Assembly: GCA_050433985.1 (NCBI GenBank)
Contig: JBNPWE010000015.1
Coordinates: 9,261 to 73,260, forward strand
Origin: JACIYW01 sp014359745
Lineage (GTDB): Bacteria; Pseudomonadota; Alphaproteobacteria; Rhodobacterales; Rhodobacteraceae
DNA length: 64,000 bases
Reading direction: 5' to 3'
The translations under genes and the position numbers were made by a program. Positions 1 through 8,973 of this stretch are shown here, piece after piece. The notes beneath the pieces are model-generated. The model was not told the DNA's origin. It saw only the letters and a program-made list of their open reading frames with translations, and made no database searches. Numbering within the stretch: the stretch's first letter is position 1; each line of letters starts with the position of its first letter.

Positions 1-1324
1 CTTCGCGTACGAACATGTTGTCCCATGCGCGATCCAGCAGGTCAGGGGTCATCTGATAGGGAATGCCTTCGAATTCGCAGATGGCGATCATCTGGTCAAT
101 CAGGAACACCGGCTGATAATTGGCATAGATATTGTCGATGGTGGGGTATTTCTTGTGGATCAGGTGGATCAGCGTCGCCTCATCCAGCGGCATCTTTTTC
201 TTGCGCGCCACCATGGCAAAGATTTTCAGGAACCCTTCCTGATCGGGCCCGTCGATCTTGATCTTGAAGAAGATCCGGCGCAGCGCCGCCTTGTCGAATA
301 TCTTGTTGGGATGGAAGTTGGTCGAAAAGATCACCAGCGTGTCGAAAGGCACGGTGAATTTCTCGCCCGATTGCAGGGAAAGGATGTCCCTGGATTCCTC
401 CAGCGGCACGATCCAGCGGTTGATCAGCGCCTGCGGCGGTTCGGACTGGCGACCAAGGTCATCAACGATGAAGATGCCGCCCGTGGATTTCATCTGCAAC
501 GGCGCCTGATAGGTGCGCGCCGTGGGATTATAGGTCAGGTCGAGCATCGACAGCGTCAATTCGCCGCCGGTGATCACCGATGGCCGCTGGCACAGCACAT
601 AGCGGTTGTCGAACCGGTTCGAGGTGCGGCGCAGCGATTTGGGGTCGTCAACGTTGGATTCCGCGGCCGAATGCACGATCGGGTCATAGACGGTAATCAC
701 CTGCCCGGAATACTCAATCGCGCGCGGCACATAGATCTTGTCGCCCAACGCATCGCGGATGCCGTTCGAGATCGACGATTTCCCGTTGCCCGGCGGCCCG
801 TACATCAGGATCGATCGCCCCGAGGTGACGGCCGGACCAAGATGATCAAGAAGGGTGGGCGGCAGGATCAGATGGCCCATGGACCGGGTCAGATCCTCGC
901 GCGTCAATTGGATGTTGCGGATCGACTGGCGCTGGATCTGTTCGCGGTATTTTTCCAGGGGGATCGGCATCGCCCCGTAATATTCCGATTGCGACAGCGC
1001 GTCGAGCGCCCGCGCCTTGCCCGCATCGGCCAGTTGATAGCCCATTTCGCCGCCCGAATTGGCGTGCAGCGTGCCGGTGGCCTCAACCAGGCGCTGCCCG
1101 CGCGCAAGGTCGATCAATTCCTGAACAACAGGCACCGGCAGGCAGATCACGCGCGCAAGATCCGATACCAGGTCAAGGTTCATCCGGAACATGGTTTTCA
1201 GCAGGATATCGCGCATCATCACCATCGACAGCCCGGTTTCGGCCAGGCTGCGTGGCGGGGGCGGTGCCAGAACGCCAGAACCTTGCGGGGAAGACGGCAG
1301 GGCGCTTGCGGTTTGCATGTTCAT
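1..1324 (-). CDS. Tad-locus AAA family ATPase (3' end outside window)
   Basis: The reading frame is open from the ATG at 1324 to the left edge, giving 441 visible codons. I see a Walker A motif GPPGNGKSS near residues 176-184, a Walker B-like stretch GGIFIVDDLGRQ, and a sensor-like LVIFSTNFHP, which together mark an AAA+ ATPase. The start has AAGGGA about 7 bases upstream; a second ATG lies two codons later. It is the last visible gene of the minus-strand pilus locus, 99 bases after the prepilin peptidase gene. ATPases of this type often accompany tad genes in Rhodobacteraceae, but their precise job in pilus function is not established, so that role is an inference from position. The C-terminus is missing only because the window ends. 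Confidence 0.8.
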   Translation of the reverse strand, partial: MNMQTASALPSSPQGSGVLAPPPPRSLAETGLSMVMMRDILLKTMFRMNLDLVSDLARVICLPVPVVQELIDLARGQRLVEATGTLHANSGGEMGYQLADAGKARALDALSQSEYYGAMPIPLEKYREQIQRQSIRNIQLTREDLTRSMGHLILPPTLLDHLGPAVTSGRSILMYGPPGNGKSSISNGIRDALGDKIYVPRAIEYSGQVITVYDPIVHSAAESNVDDPKSLRRTSNRFDNRYVLCQRPSVITGGELTLSMLDLTYNPTARTYQAPLQMKSTGGIFIVDDLGRQSEPPQALINRWIVPLEESRDILSLQSGEKFTVPFDTLVIFSTNFHPNKIFDKAALRRIFFKIKIDGPDQEGFLKIFAMVARKKKMPLDEATLIHLIHKKYPTIDNIYANYQPVFLIDQMIAICEFEGIPYQMTPDLLDRAWDNMFVRE

Positions 1325-1423
1325 CGGGTTCCCTTTTGGCGAGTTTACCGGCGCACATGGTGCCCGGTCCGGCCCAGACGATCACGCGGGGATGGCAATT
1401 TCAGGGCAGCCACGGGGCAGCAT

Positions 1424-1924
1424 TCAGATGCCGCGCGCCGCCGCCATCGCCAGATAAAGGATCAGTGCGGTTCCCAGGGCCAGCCCCATCGGGAAATCCT
1501 TTTTGCGTTCCCAGCTTTCCCAATCGGGCGCGGCACGGCGCACGGCGGGCAGGCGCCGCGCCGCGCGATGGGTCACAAAGGCGCCGATCATGGTCGCGGC
1601 CAGCAGAAACAGGAATTCCTGCAGGTCACCCAGGGCGATGAAAGGCGCCATCGCGGCGGAAAACTTGGCATCCCCCGCGCCGATCAGCCGTGCGGTGCTT
1701 AGCCCGAATCCGATCACCAGAACCACAATCAGATGCACCCAACGCCACAGCCAATCGCCCAGCGGCAGAACCAGCGGCCCGATGATGAGAAACACCCCGA
1801 TCAGCGCCAGCACCGACAGGTTGGGGATACGCATGAATTTCATGTCGCTCCAGGCCACCCAAAGCGAGATCGCCGCGACCGGTGGCAAGAGGAGCAGCGC
1901 GGCAATAGGATCCATGTGCACCAT
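1424..1924 (-). CDS. cpaA: Prepilin peptidase CpaA/TadV-like (A24 family)
   Basis: This 166-residue polytopic inner-membrane protein carries both aspartate motifs of type IV prepilin peptidases: SDMKFMRIPN near residues 26-35 and GAGDAKF near residue 82. CpaA/TadV removes the short leader of Flp pilins and pseudopilins before assembly, so the two Flp proteins upstream are its expected substrates. The protein is short and lacks the N-terminal methyltransferase domain of PilD, as is normal for Tad systems. The ATG at 1924 directly abuts the stop of the TPR lipoprotein gene, which suggests translational coupling; a second in-frame ATG lies three codons later. Confidence 0.9.
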   Translation of the reverse strand: MVHMDPIAALLLLPPVAAISLWVAWSDMKFMRIPNLSVLALIGVFLIIGPLVLPLGDWLWRWVHLIVVLVIGFGLSTARLIGAGDAKFSAAMAPFIALGDLQEFLFLLAATMIGAFVTHRAARRLPAVRRAAPDWESWERKKDFPMGLALGTALILYLAMAAARGI

Positions 1925-2782
1925 CTAGTTTGTCGCGACCGCCTCAAGGGTGCGCAGCGATCTTTCCGCCGCCTCGAAATACTGGGGGCTGGTATCGATC
2001 GCGTCTTGCAAAAGACCCTTGCCGATCGCCACATCGCCCTGTTTGATCGCCGAAAGCGCCAGGGTGTACAGCAGTTGCGCGCGTTCGGGTTGGGTCATCT
2101 CGATCACCGGCAGATCGTATTTGCGTTGCGCTGCGCGGGCGAGGGTCAGGTTGTTCTTGGCGGTGAACAGGCCGGAATCGTATTGAAGCGCCTCGATGAA
2201 CAGCCGTTCGGACCCGCGCGCATCGCCGCGTGTCAGCTTGGAATACCCCCAGTTGTTCAGCACACTGGCGGGGCGCGTTGTCATGCCAACGGCGGTTTCA
2301 TAGAAACTGTCGGCCTTTTTCCACTGTTTCTTGCTGTCGGCGACCATCGCTTCCAGCCGATAGCGCTGAAAGGTTTCATGGGTGGGCGGCACGGAATTCA
2401 GCACCGATGCGGCCCGATCCCATTGGTTGGCGCGGATCAGCGCGTCGGCGAAATTAACCCGGTCATCATTGGTGGCGCCCGCATCGGCAAGGATGGTTTC
2501 CCAGACGCCGATTGCCTCGACCGGGCGTTTGGCGCGGATCAGCGATTGCGCCAGACCGCGTTGCAGATCCATCCGCTCGGGGTGGTCGCCAGTCGCGCGG
2601 CGGAAATAGTTCACCGCCTCGTTCGGGTCGGCGACGGTCAGCATGATGTCGTTCAGGTTGCTTTCATCGATCACGTTCACGCTGGCAAGCGCGCGTGCCG
2701 CCTCTGCCCCCTTGTCCTGGGCGCAGCCAGACAAGACGACGGCGCCGCAAAGGCACAGAAGAATCCCCAAAGGTTGGTGCAT
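1925..2782 (-). CDS. TPR-repeat lipoprotein of the Tad locus (TadD-like, second copy)
   Basis: I chose the ATG at 2782 because it begins a lipoprotein signal peptide (MHQPLGILLCLCG, then lipobox LSGC) and falls 22 bases after the previous stop; the open frame extends further upstream but only across the neighbouring gene. The 285-residue product has several helical TPR-like repeats, for example around PNEAVNYFRRATGDHPERMD. TadD-type TPR lipoproteins support pilus biogenesis at the outer membrane, probably helping secretin assembly. Two such lipoproteins in a row (see the gene at 2805-3377) are typical of alphaproteobacterial tad loci. Confidence 0.82.
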   Translation of the reverse strand: MHQPLGILLCLCGAVVLSGCAQDKGAEAARALASVNVIDESNLNDIMLTVADPNEAVNYFRRATGDHPERMDLQRGLAQSLIRAKRPVEAIGVWETILADAGATNDDRVNFADALIRANQWDRAASVLNSVPPTHETFQRYRLEAMVADSKKQWKKADSFYETAVGMTTRPASVLNNWGYSKLTRGDARGSERLFIEALQYDSGLFTAKNNLTLARAAQRKYDLPVIEMTQPERAQLLYTLALSAIKQGDVAIGKGLLQDAIDTSPQYFEAAERSLRTLEAVATN

Positions 2783-2804
2783 GTCAGCCCCTACTGCTCG
2801 ATCC

Positions 2805-3377
2805 TCAGGGTGTGGAGAGCAGAAGATATCGCCCGTTGCCCCGCCGCACCAACGAAAGTTTGTTATTGTTGGGATCAACATAGCCGGCATTTTCAAATTT
2901 TGCGAGCGAGACGCGCAAATTTTCGCGAATCTGGGCGGATTGGCCACTATCCAGCGCAAAAGCGGCCCGGAACACCCGGCTTGCCTCTCCGTAATTGCCG
3001 CGTTCCATCAGCACCACGCCAAGATTGTTGAGCGCGGGCACGAAATTCGGATCGCGTTCCAGCGCGCGGTGCAGATAAAGTTCGGCCTGGCCAAGACGCC
3101 CCAGCCGCAGATTGGCAGAGCCGATGGCCGACAGAACGTCAACCGTGGCGCCATCCTGACCGGCGGCGCGGGTATAGGCGCGCAGGGCCAGTTGATATTC
3201 GCCCGCGGCCATCAGCCGGTGCCCAACCTCCAGCCCGTCTACCGCCACTTCCGGCCCGTCGATTCCGGACGGCAGCGGCGGCCCCTGGTTCAGCGGTTCA
3301 AGCCGGTCGCCCGACGAACAGGCCCCGACAAGGGCAATCGCGGCCAGAAGGGAGTGCAGACGGGCGGTCAGGGGCAC
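2805..3377 (-). CDS. tadD: TPR-repeat lipoprotein TadD-like (first copy)
   Basis: The 190-residue protein starts with a lipoprotein signal (MPLTARLHSLLAAIALVGAC) and continues with TPR units such as GRLGQAELYLHRALERDPN and PALNNLGVVLMERGNYGEA. It lies between tadC and a second TPR lipoprotein on the same strand. By family knowledge it should be anchored in the outer membrane and act as a pilotin-like factor for the CpaC secretin; the sequence shows only the lipobox and the repeats. Confidence 0.85.
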   Translation of the reverse strand: MPLTARLHSLLAAIALVGACSSGDRLEPLNQGPPLPSGIDGPEVAVDGLEVGHRLMAAGEYQLALRAYTRAAGQDGATVDVLSAIGSANLRLGRLGQAELYLHRALERDPNFVPALNNLGVVLMERGNYGEASRVFRAAFALDSGQSAQIRENLRVSLAKFENAGYVDPNNNKLSLVRRGNGRYLLLSTP

Positions 3378-3403
3378 AGGGTTTCCCGGTCATGCGGCCG
3401 CCG

Positions 3404-4399
3404 TCACTTGTTCATCATCGCAAAGGTCTGGACGATGGAGTGGATGGACGGACCGATAAGGATGATCATCAGCGGCGGAACGGTAAACATCATTGTGCCA
3501 AGTGTCAGCTTGGTCGGCAAGACGTTTGCCTTTTCTTCGGCGCGCATCACCCGCTTGTCGCGCATCTCGGCGGCATAGACCCGCAGCGCGTCGGCGATCG
3601 AGGTGCCAAAGGTCGCCGATTGCACCAGCACCGTCACGAAAGACGACACATCCGGCACCCCGGCCCGTTCCGACATATCCTTGAGGACCGAGACGCGATC
3701 CTTGCCCGCCTTCACCTCCTGGCCGACAATCTCGAATTCGTCGGCAAGCGCGGGATAGCCCGCGCGTATCTCGCGCGATACCCGCAGGATCGACTGATCC
3801 AGCGATTGCCCCGCTTCCACACAGACCAGCATCAGGTCAAGCGAGTCGGGAAACCCCTCGATGATCTGGGTCTGCCGGGTCTGGATGCGGCGTTCAACCC
3901 AGTATTTGGGCAGATAATACCCGATGCCGCCGGGCAGGATGATGGCAAGGATGAAGGCGCGCGTGCTCAGTTCGCCGGTTGCCGACGATATCAGCGCATA
4001 AGCCAGACCAAGGGTCATCAGCCCCATGCCGATCACGAATTGCGCGGCGTTCATCGTGCGCACGGCGGTTTTCGAACGGTAGCCCGCGCGCATCATCTTG
4101 AGGCGCGCCGCGCTCATCTCTGCGGCATCCTGGGGTTCGAGGAAGTTCGCGAACTTGTTCAGCTTCTGGCCCATATCCTCGGCGCGCAGCGATTGCCGGG
4201 ACGTGGGATCGGCAGTGGCCGACCTTGTGTCGCGCGCCACGGTTTTCTGGAATTTGGCCATCGGATCGACGCGCTTCTGGCCCATCATGACGAAGGCGAC
4301 AAGAACCAGCAAAATTCCAAGCCCGCCAACGGCATAGACCGGCCCCATGATGCCGAATCTTTCCGCCAGCCCGCTGGTTAGCGCTTCCAGTATGTTCAT
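3404..4399 (-). CDS. tadC: Tad pilus inner-membrane platform protein TadC (T2SSF domain)
   Basis: The 331-residue protein has an N-terminal membrane segment (around GPVYAVGGLGILLVLVAFVMM), two central hydrophobic segments and a GspF/T2SSF-type cytoplasmic domain with the stretch DLMLVCVEAGQSLDQSI, followed by a C-terminal membrane helix. TadB and TadC together form the inner-membrane platform on which the CpaF ATPase acts. The gene starts 3 bases after the tadB stop, so the two are almost certainly cotranscribed and coupled. Confidence 0.92.
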   Translation of the reverse strand: MNILEALTSGLAERFGIMGPVYAVGGLGILLVLVAFVMMGQKRVDPMAKFQKTVARDTRSATADPTSRQSLRAEDMGQKLNKFANFLEPQDAAEMSAARLKMMRAGYRSKTAVRTMNAAQFVIGMGLMTLGLAYALISSATGELSTRAFILAIILPGGIGYYLPKYWVERRIQTRQTQIIEGFPDSLDLMLVCVEAGQSLDQSILRVSREIRAGYPALADEFEIVGQEVKAGKDRVSVLKDMSERAGVPDVSSFVTVLVQSATFGTSIADALRVYAAEMRDKRVMRAEEKANVLPTKLTLGTMMFTVPPLMIILIGPSIHSIVQTFAMMNK

Positions 4400-4402
4400 C
4401 GT

Positions 4403-5371
4403 TCAGACCTTGATGTTGACCATGATCCGCATGTAGATCACGTTGACCAGAAGAAAGACGCCCACCGCAAGGGCGGCGGGGATGAAGGCGCCGGTGTTTT
4501 TCACCTCGTCGTAATAATCGGGCTTGAGAAGCTGGATCATGATCATCGCCCCGATCGGAAACGCCGACAGGAACATGCCCGACCATTTCGCCTCGGCGGT
4601 GATGGCGCGCACCCGGCGGAACAGTTTGAACCGCGCGCGGATCACCTTTGACAGGCCCTCAAGGATCTCGGCCAGGTTGCCGCCCGATTGCTGCTGAATG
4701 GTGACGGCCACGGCCAGAAAGCGCAAATCCTGCATATCCACCCGTTCGGCCAGCGCTTTCAGAGATTCCGAAATCTCGCGCCCATAGGCCGCCTCGTCAG
4801 CGATCATGCCGAATTCGGTTCCCAGGGGATCGGGCACTTCCTTGGCCACGATGCTGACCGCCGATGCGAACGGGTGCCCGACGCGCAGGCTGCGCACCAT
4901 CAGTTCCACCGCTTCGGGCAATTGTTCCTCGATCATCGAAAGGCGCTTCTTGGCCTTCTTGTTGACCCAGGCATAAACCGCGCCAATGCCCATCGCCAAG
5001 GCCACCACGATGCGCACCGGCGTTTCCGCCGAGGTGCCGATGGTCAGGCCCACATAGGCGATGCCTGCCAACAGCCCCATGATCCCCACCAGCGCCTTTG
5101 GGGAAAAGGCGATATTGGCCTTTTGCGCTTTTTTGGCAAGGATCGAGTAAAGCGGGATGCCCTGCGACCTCATGTGCTGGCTCATCTCCTTGCGGAGTTG
5201 TTCCAGAACCTCTTCGCGCTTGCCGCCCTTTTCAAGCAGATCAAGGCGGCGGTTCACCTTGCTGTTCAGGCTGATCGATTTGCCGAAGACGGTAAGATAT
5301 ATCCCCTCGACCAGCAGCAGGACGCCGATAAAGATAGAGATATAGACGAGGGGGGCGGCGCTGAATTCCAT
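4403..5371 (-). CDS. tadB: Tad pilus inner-membrane platform protein TadB (T2SSF domain)
   Basis: This 322-residue protein has an N-terminal transmembrane helix, a basic coil (residues about 35-70), paired hydrophobic segments around residues 90-140, a T2SSF domain (EAVELMVRSLRVGHPFASAV, then QQQSGGNLAEILEGLS) and C-terminal helices. The motif order matches TadB. It sits between cpaF (11 bases upstream) and tadC (3 bases downstream). Its partners are TadC and the CpaF ATPase at the inner membrane. Confidence 0.92.
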   Translation of the reverse strand: MEFSAAPLVYISIFIGVLLLVEGIYLTVFGKSISLNSKVNRRLDLLEKGGKREEVLEQLRKEMSQHMRSQGIPLYSILAKKAQKANIAFSPKALVGIMGLLAGIAYVGLTIGTSAETPVRIVVALAMGIGAVYAWVNKKAKKRLSMIEEQLPEAVELMVRSLRVGHPFASAVSIVAKEVPDPLGTEFGMIADEAAYGREISESLKALAERVDMQDLRFLAVAVTIQQQSGGNLAEILEGLSKVIRARFKLFRRVRAITAEAKWSGMFLSAFPIGAMIMIQLLKPDYYDEVKNTGAFIPAALAVGVFLLVNVIYMRIMVNIKV

Positions 5372-5382
5372 GTTGGCGGTCC

Positions 5383-6828
5383 TTACGGCAGGGGTTCGTA
5401 GATTTCGGCGGGCAGGTTATAGCCCCATTGCTTGAACCGGTCGGAATAGTAGGATCGAACCCCGGTCGCGTTGAAACGGCCGATGATCTTGCCGTTCGGT
5501 TCCAACCCAAGACGTTCGTAGCGAAAAACTTCCTGCATCGAGATCACGTCGCCTTCCATGCCGGTGATTTCGGTGATCGACACCATCCGGCGCGACCCGT
5601 CTTGCAGGCGGCTGGCCTGCACGACAAGGTTGACGGCGCTGGCGATCTGGGCGCGCACCGCCTTGATCGGCATCTCGATCCCGGCCATGGCGATCATGTT
5701 TTCCAGGCGGCTGACCGCGTCGCGGGCAGAGTTGGCGTGGATCGTGGTCATCGATCCGTCGTGGCCGGTGTTCATGGCCTGCAACATGTCGATCACCTCT
5801 TCGCCGCGCGTCTCGCCAACGATGATCCGGTCGGGGCGCATCCGCAGCGCGTTGCGCAGACAGTCGCGTTGCGTCACCGCGCCCTTGCCTTCAACGTTGG
5901 CCGGGCGGCTTTCCATCCGGCCCACATGCACCTGTTGCAGTTGCAATTCTGCCGTGTCCTCAATCGTCAGGATGCGTTCATGGTTGTCGATGAAGCTGGA
6001 GAGCGCGTTCAGCGTCGTGGTTTTCCCCGACCCCGTGCCGCCCGACACGATGATGTTCAGCCGACACGCCACGGCGGCCTGAAGATAGACGGCCATTTCC
6101 TCGGTGAAGGCGCCAAAGCGCACCAGATCGGGGATGCCCAGCTTTTCCTTCTTGAATTTCCGGATGGACACCAGCGATCCATCCACCGCAATCGGCGGCA
6201 CCATCGCGTTGAAACGCGAGCCATCCGCAAGGCGGGCGTCGACATAGGGGTTGGATTCGTCCACGCGACGGCCCACCGCCGACACGATCTTGTCGATGAT
6301 CCGCAGCAGGTGGCGTTCATCCTTGAAGGTGACGTTCGACAGTTCCAGCTTGCCGTCGCGTTCGATAAAGACGCGGTGCGGGCCGTTCACCAGAATATCG
6401 TTGATCGTATCATCCTTGAGCAGCGGTTCCAGCGGGCCAAGGCCCATCACCTCGTCATAGAGATCCTGGTTCAGGCCGACCCGTTCTTCCTTGGTCAGCA
6501 CCACGCTCATTTCCTGCATCGCCTCACCGCAGATCGCGGTGATTTCGGATTTGAGATCGGCCTCGGTCGCGTGTTCAAGGGCGGCAAGGTTCAGGTTGTC
6601 CAGCAGGCGCTTGTGCAGTTCCAGCTTGATTTCGGACAGCTTGTCGCGGCGCTTCTTTTCCTTGTCGGCGGCGACCGCCTCGGCGGTCGGTTTGGGCAAG
6701 GCGGCCGGGGTGCGATGCTTGATGGTGACGGGCGGTTTTGCCATTGGCCCGGAAAGACCCTGGGTCGCGGGCGCCAGCGCGGGCTTTGCTGCTGGGTCGG
6801 ATTCGGATTTCTTGAACCTGGCGAACAT
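5383..6828 (-). CDS. cpaF: Tad pilus assembly ATPase CpaF/TadA
   Basis: The 481-residue protein contains the T2SSE/VirB11 ATPase core: Walker A GGTGSGKTT at residues 263-271, an Asp box around ERILTIEDTAELQL, and Walker B region RMRPDRIIVGETRGEE followed by the His box GHDGSMTTIHANSARD. The first 60 residues form a proline-rich, charged extension of low complexity, as is usual in CpaF. It powers Flp pilus polymerisation through the TadB/TadC platform. The gene follows cpaE by 12 bases. Length and motifs are all ordinary for the family. Confidence 0.96.
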   Translation of the reverse strand: MFARFKKSESDPAAKPALAPATQGLSGPMAKPPVTIKHRTPAALPKPTAEAVAADKEKKRRDKLSEIKLELHKRLLDNLNLAALEHATEADLKSEITAICGEAMQEMSVVLTKEERVGLNQDLYDEVMGLGPLEPLLKDDTINDILVNGPHRVFIERDGKLELSNVTFKDERHLLRIIDKIVSAVGRRVDESNPYVDARLADGSRFNAMVPPIAVDGSLVSIRKFKKEKLGIPDLVRFGAFTEEMAVYLQAAVACRLNIIVSGGTGSGKTTTLNALSSFIDNHERILTIEDTAELQLQQVHVGRMESRPANVEGKGAVTQRDCLRNALRMRPDRIIVGETRGEEVIDMLQAMNTGHDGSMTTIHANSARDAVSRLENMIAMAGIEMPIKAVRAQIASAVNLVVQASRLQDGSRRMVSITEITGMEGDVISMQEVFRYERLGLEPNGKIIGRFNATGVRSYYSDRFKQWGYNLPAEIYEPLP

Positions 6829-6840
6829 GATCTTTACTTT

Positions 6841-8175
6841 CTACTTTCCGGCCTTTTGTGCGGCAGTTTGTTCCAGATCGCGCAGGGATTGCGCAAGCTT
6901 GCGGATTTCTTTGCGCAGCGGGTTCTTGGCCGCGAATTCCGCCATCGGTAGCCCGTGATCGTTGGATTGCGTAACCTGGCGTCCGCCATCCGCCAACAAA
7001 AGTTCTATCGTGATATCAAGGCTTTCCGCCAGACGTTTGACCCGTGCCTTGCCGGAAAGATCGGTAAAGCGCGGCGCGCGGCTTAGCCCGAAACGCAGCT
7101 TTTCAACCGGCAGATCCTCGGCCTTGAGCGCCCGGATCAGCCGCAGCGCGTTTTGGGCTGATCGCATGTCCAGTTCAAGCAGCGCGAAATAGACATGCGA
7201 GGCGTTGAGCACGGTCTCAGTCCATTGCACCACCGTCTTGGGCATGTCGATCACGACATAATCAAAGTTTGAACGGGCCATTTCCAGGATGCGGTTGATG
7301 TCGTCGCTGGTCAGAATATCCAGTGGCAGCATCTCTGGCGGTGCGGTCAGCACATAAAGGCGCTCGTTGAAGGTGACAAGCGACTGAAGGAAGGCATCGC
7401 TGTCGGCCGCGGCGGTTTCGGTCAGCAGTTCATAGACCGCCTCGCGGCGCGGAAGATCCAGATAGGTCGCCACCGAACCCGTCTGAAAATCAAGATCCAG
7501 CAGGCACACGCGCGGCCCGTCCTTCTTTTCGATCGAGGCCAGTTCCCACGCCAGGTTCACCGCAAAGGTCGTCGCCCCAACCCCGCCAGCCAGCCCGTGA
7601 ACCGGCAGGATCGTTGCGTCGCGGTCGCCGCTGGCCTGAAAACCTGGTGTTGCGACCTCGGGGTCGTCATCCTTGGGGGCGGGGGGCGCGGCCACGGCGG
7701 CGGGTTTGCGCAGCCGTTCGATGGTTTCGTGCAACGCGCCCTCGGGCAGGGGATAGGGCACAAAATCATCCGCGCCCAAGCGCAGCAATTGGTGCAGCGC
7801 GATCGGGCTTACCTCTTCGGCGATCAGGACAACGCGAATGTTGCGATCCTTGGCCGTCTGAATAAGGCGGGTTATCGTGGAAATATCCGAGACATCCTCG
7901 TCATCCACCGCAATGGCGATGAATTCCAGCGCCGAAGCCTCTGGCTGGGTCAGGAAAACCGTGGCGTCGTTGAATGTCAGATCGCCCCAGCTTTCGCCCA
8001 GTTCCGCTTCCATATCCTCGATCAAAAGATCGAAATTCTGAACATCGCGCGAAATGGTACACGCCCGGATCAGGGCCGGCTCGGGTTGTAATGCAGCTAT
8101 ACTCGTCATGGTCTCGCGTCCTTCCGTAATCGAGCGATGGTCGGTCGCGGTGGCCGTGGATATTTGATCGTTCAT
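6841..8175 (-). CDS. cpaE: Pilus localisation ATPase-like protein CpaE/TadZ
   Basis: The 444-residue protein joins an N-terminal receiver-like domain (residues about 25-150, with VVLIAEEVSPIALHQLLRLG) to a MinD/ParA-type domain. The P-loop reads GLAGGVGATTF, lacking the signature lysine of canonical ParA/MinD loops; CLLDLDFQTGS follows as the Walker A'-type segment. CpaE/TadZ places the pilus machine at the cell pole. I chose the ATG at 8175 because GGAGG lies about 8 bases upstream; an alternative ATG at 8109 also has an AAGGA. It opens the cpaE-cpaF-tadB-tadC-tadD run. Confidence 0.92.
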   Translation of the reverse strand: MNDQISTATATDHRSITEGRETMTSIAALQPEPALIRACTISRDVQNFDLLIEDMEAELGESWGDLTFNDATVFLTQPEASALEFIAIAVDDEDVSDISTITRLIQTAKDRNIRVVLIAEEVSPIALHQLLRLGADDFVPYPLPEGALHETIERLRKPAAVAAPPAPKDDDPEVATPGFQASGDRDATILPVHGLAGGVGATTFAVNLAWELASIEKKDGPRVCLLDLDFQTGSVATYLDLPRREAVYELLTETAAADSDAFLQSLVTFNERLYVLTAPPEMLPLDILTSDDINRILEMARSNFDYVVIDMPKTVVQWTETVLNASHVYFALLELDMRSAQNALRLIRALKAEDLPVEKLRFGLSRAPRFTDLSGKARVKRLAESLDITIELLLADGGRQVTQSNDHGLPMAEFAAKNPLRKEIRKLAQSLRDLEQTAAQKAGK

Positions 8176-8238
8176 GGCTCACCCTCCGGCCTGTTGCGCA
8201 CGATTCTGGGCGCGCACGCTGCTCGTATAGGGGGAAGG

Positions 8239-8256
8239 TGCCCCTTAATCGGGGCA
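8239..8256. other. Hairpin in the cpaE leader region
   Basis: Arms TGCCCC and GGGGCA flank a six-base loop, 64-81 bases upstream of the cpaE start in the gap after the OmpA lipoprotein gene. There is no U-run, so it is either a weak terminator or attenuator-like structure, or chance in GC-rich DNA. Confidence 0.25.
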
Positions 8257-8324
8257 ACATTGGGGCTGAAAAACTGTAATTATTCGGTATTTCGCGACGA
8301 TCCCGGCCCAAAAGGCCCGATCGG

Positions 8325-8969
8325 TTACTGAAGCTGGCCTACCTGCGCGTTTCCGCTTGTTACGTCGGGATGCGCCGTTTGCGCGCTTTTGACGTATTCG
8401 CGGAACACGACGGCCGCGTATTTTCCGTTCATATCCGCGCCCCGACCGCGCACGAAACCGGTCACCTCTGTCACCGTGCGGCGATTGCGGCGTTCGGGCC
8501 CGGCGCTGACAACCAAGGGCCGGGTTTCGCCGAAAGAGGCCACAGCTTCCAGCCGCGAGCGGCTGATGCCACGGCTGACAAGGTAATTCACCGCGGCATT
8601 CGCCCGGCGTTGGCCCAACCTCTGGTTATAGGCGTCCGATCCGACCAGATCGGTGTGGCCATAGACGCGAAAGCGTATCTCGGGGAACTGACGGATCCAG
8701 TCGGCCTGCTGGTCAAGCGTCGCGCGCGCATCGCCGTCAAGCACCGCGCTGTTGAAGGCAAAGTTGATGGTCGAGGGCACCTCGGCGGCAAAGCGGCGTG
8801 ACAGGTCGATCACCGCGTTAATCTCGCCCGATTGCAGGCCCATGTTTCGCGCGGTCGACTGGCCAAAGCCGGTTCTTTCCAGGCTTTGACCGGCCTCGCC
8901 GAAATAATCGGCGGTGTTGCACGCGCCAAGCGCCATTACCGCGCCGAACAGAACCATCCGTACCGCCAT
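8325..8969 (-). CDS. OmpA-family lipoprotein of the Tad locus
   Basis: The 214-residue product has a lipoprotein signal (MAVRMVLFGAVMALGAC) and an OmpA C-terminal peptidoglycan-binding domain. The typical core reads INFAFNSAVLDGDARATL, then RVYGHTDLVGSDAYNQRLGQRRA. It probably tethers the outer-membrane secretin complex to peptidoglycan. The start lies 5 bases after the cpaC stop, so it belongs to the pilus operon. Proteins like this are regular members of alphaproteobacterial tad loci. Confidence 0.88.
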   Translation of the reverse strand: MAVRMVLFGAVMALGACNTADYFGEAGQSLERTGFGQSTARNMGLQSGEINAVIDLSRRFAAEVPSTINFAFNSAVLDGDARATLDQQADWIRQFPEIRFRVYGHTDLVGSDAYNQRLGQRRANAAVNYLVSRGISRSRLEAVASFGETRPLVVSAGPERRNRRTVTEVTGFVRGRGADMNGKYAAVVFREYVKSAQTAHPDVTSGNAQVGQLQ

Positions 8970-8973
8970 CAGA

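Noticed and set aside
155..3031. Long plus-strand open frames at the left edge
   Set aside because: They run antisense to the AAA ATPase, prepilin peptidase and TPR lipoprotein genes, all of which have clear family motifs.
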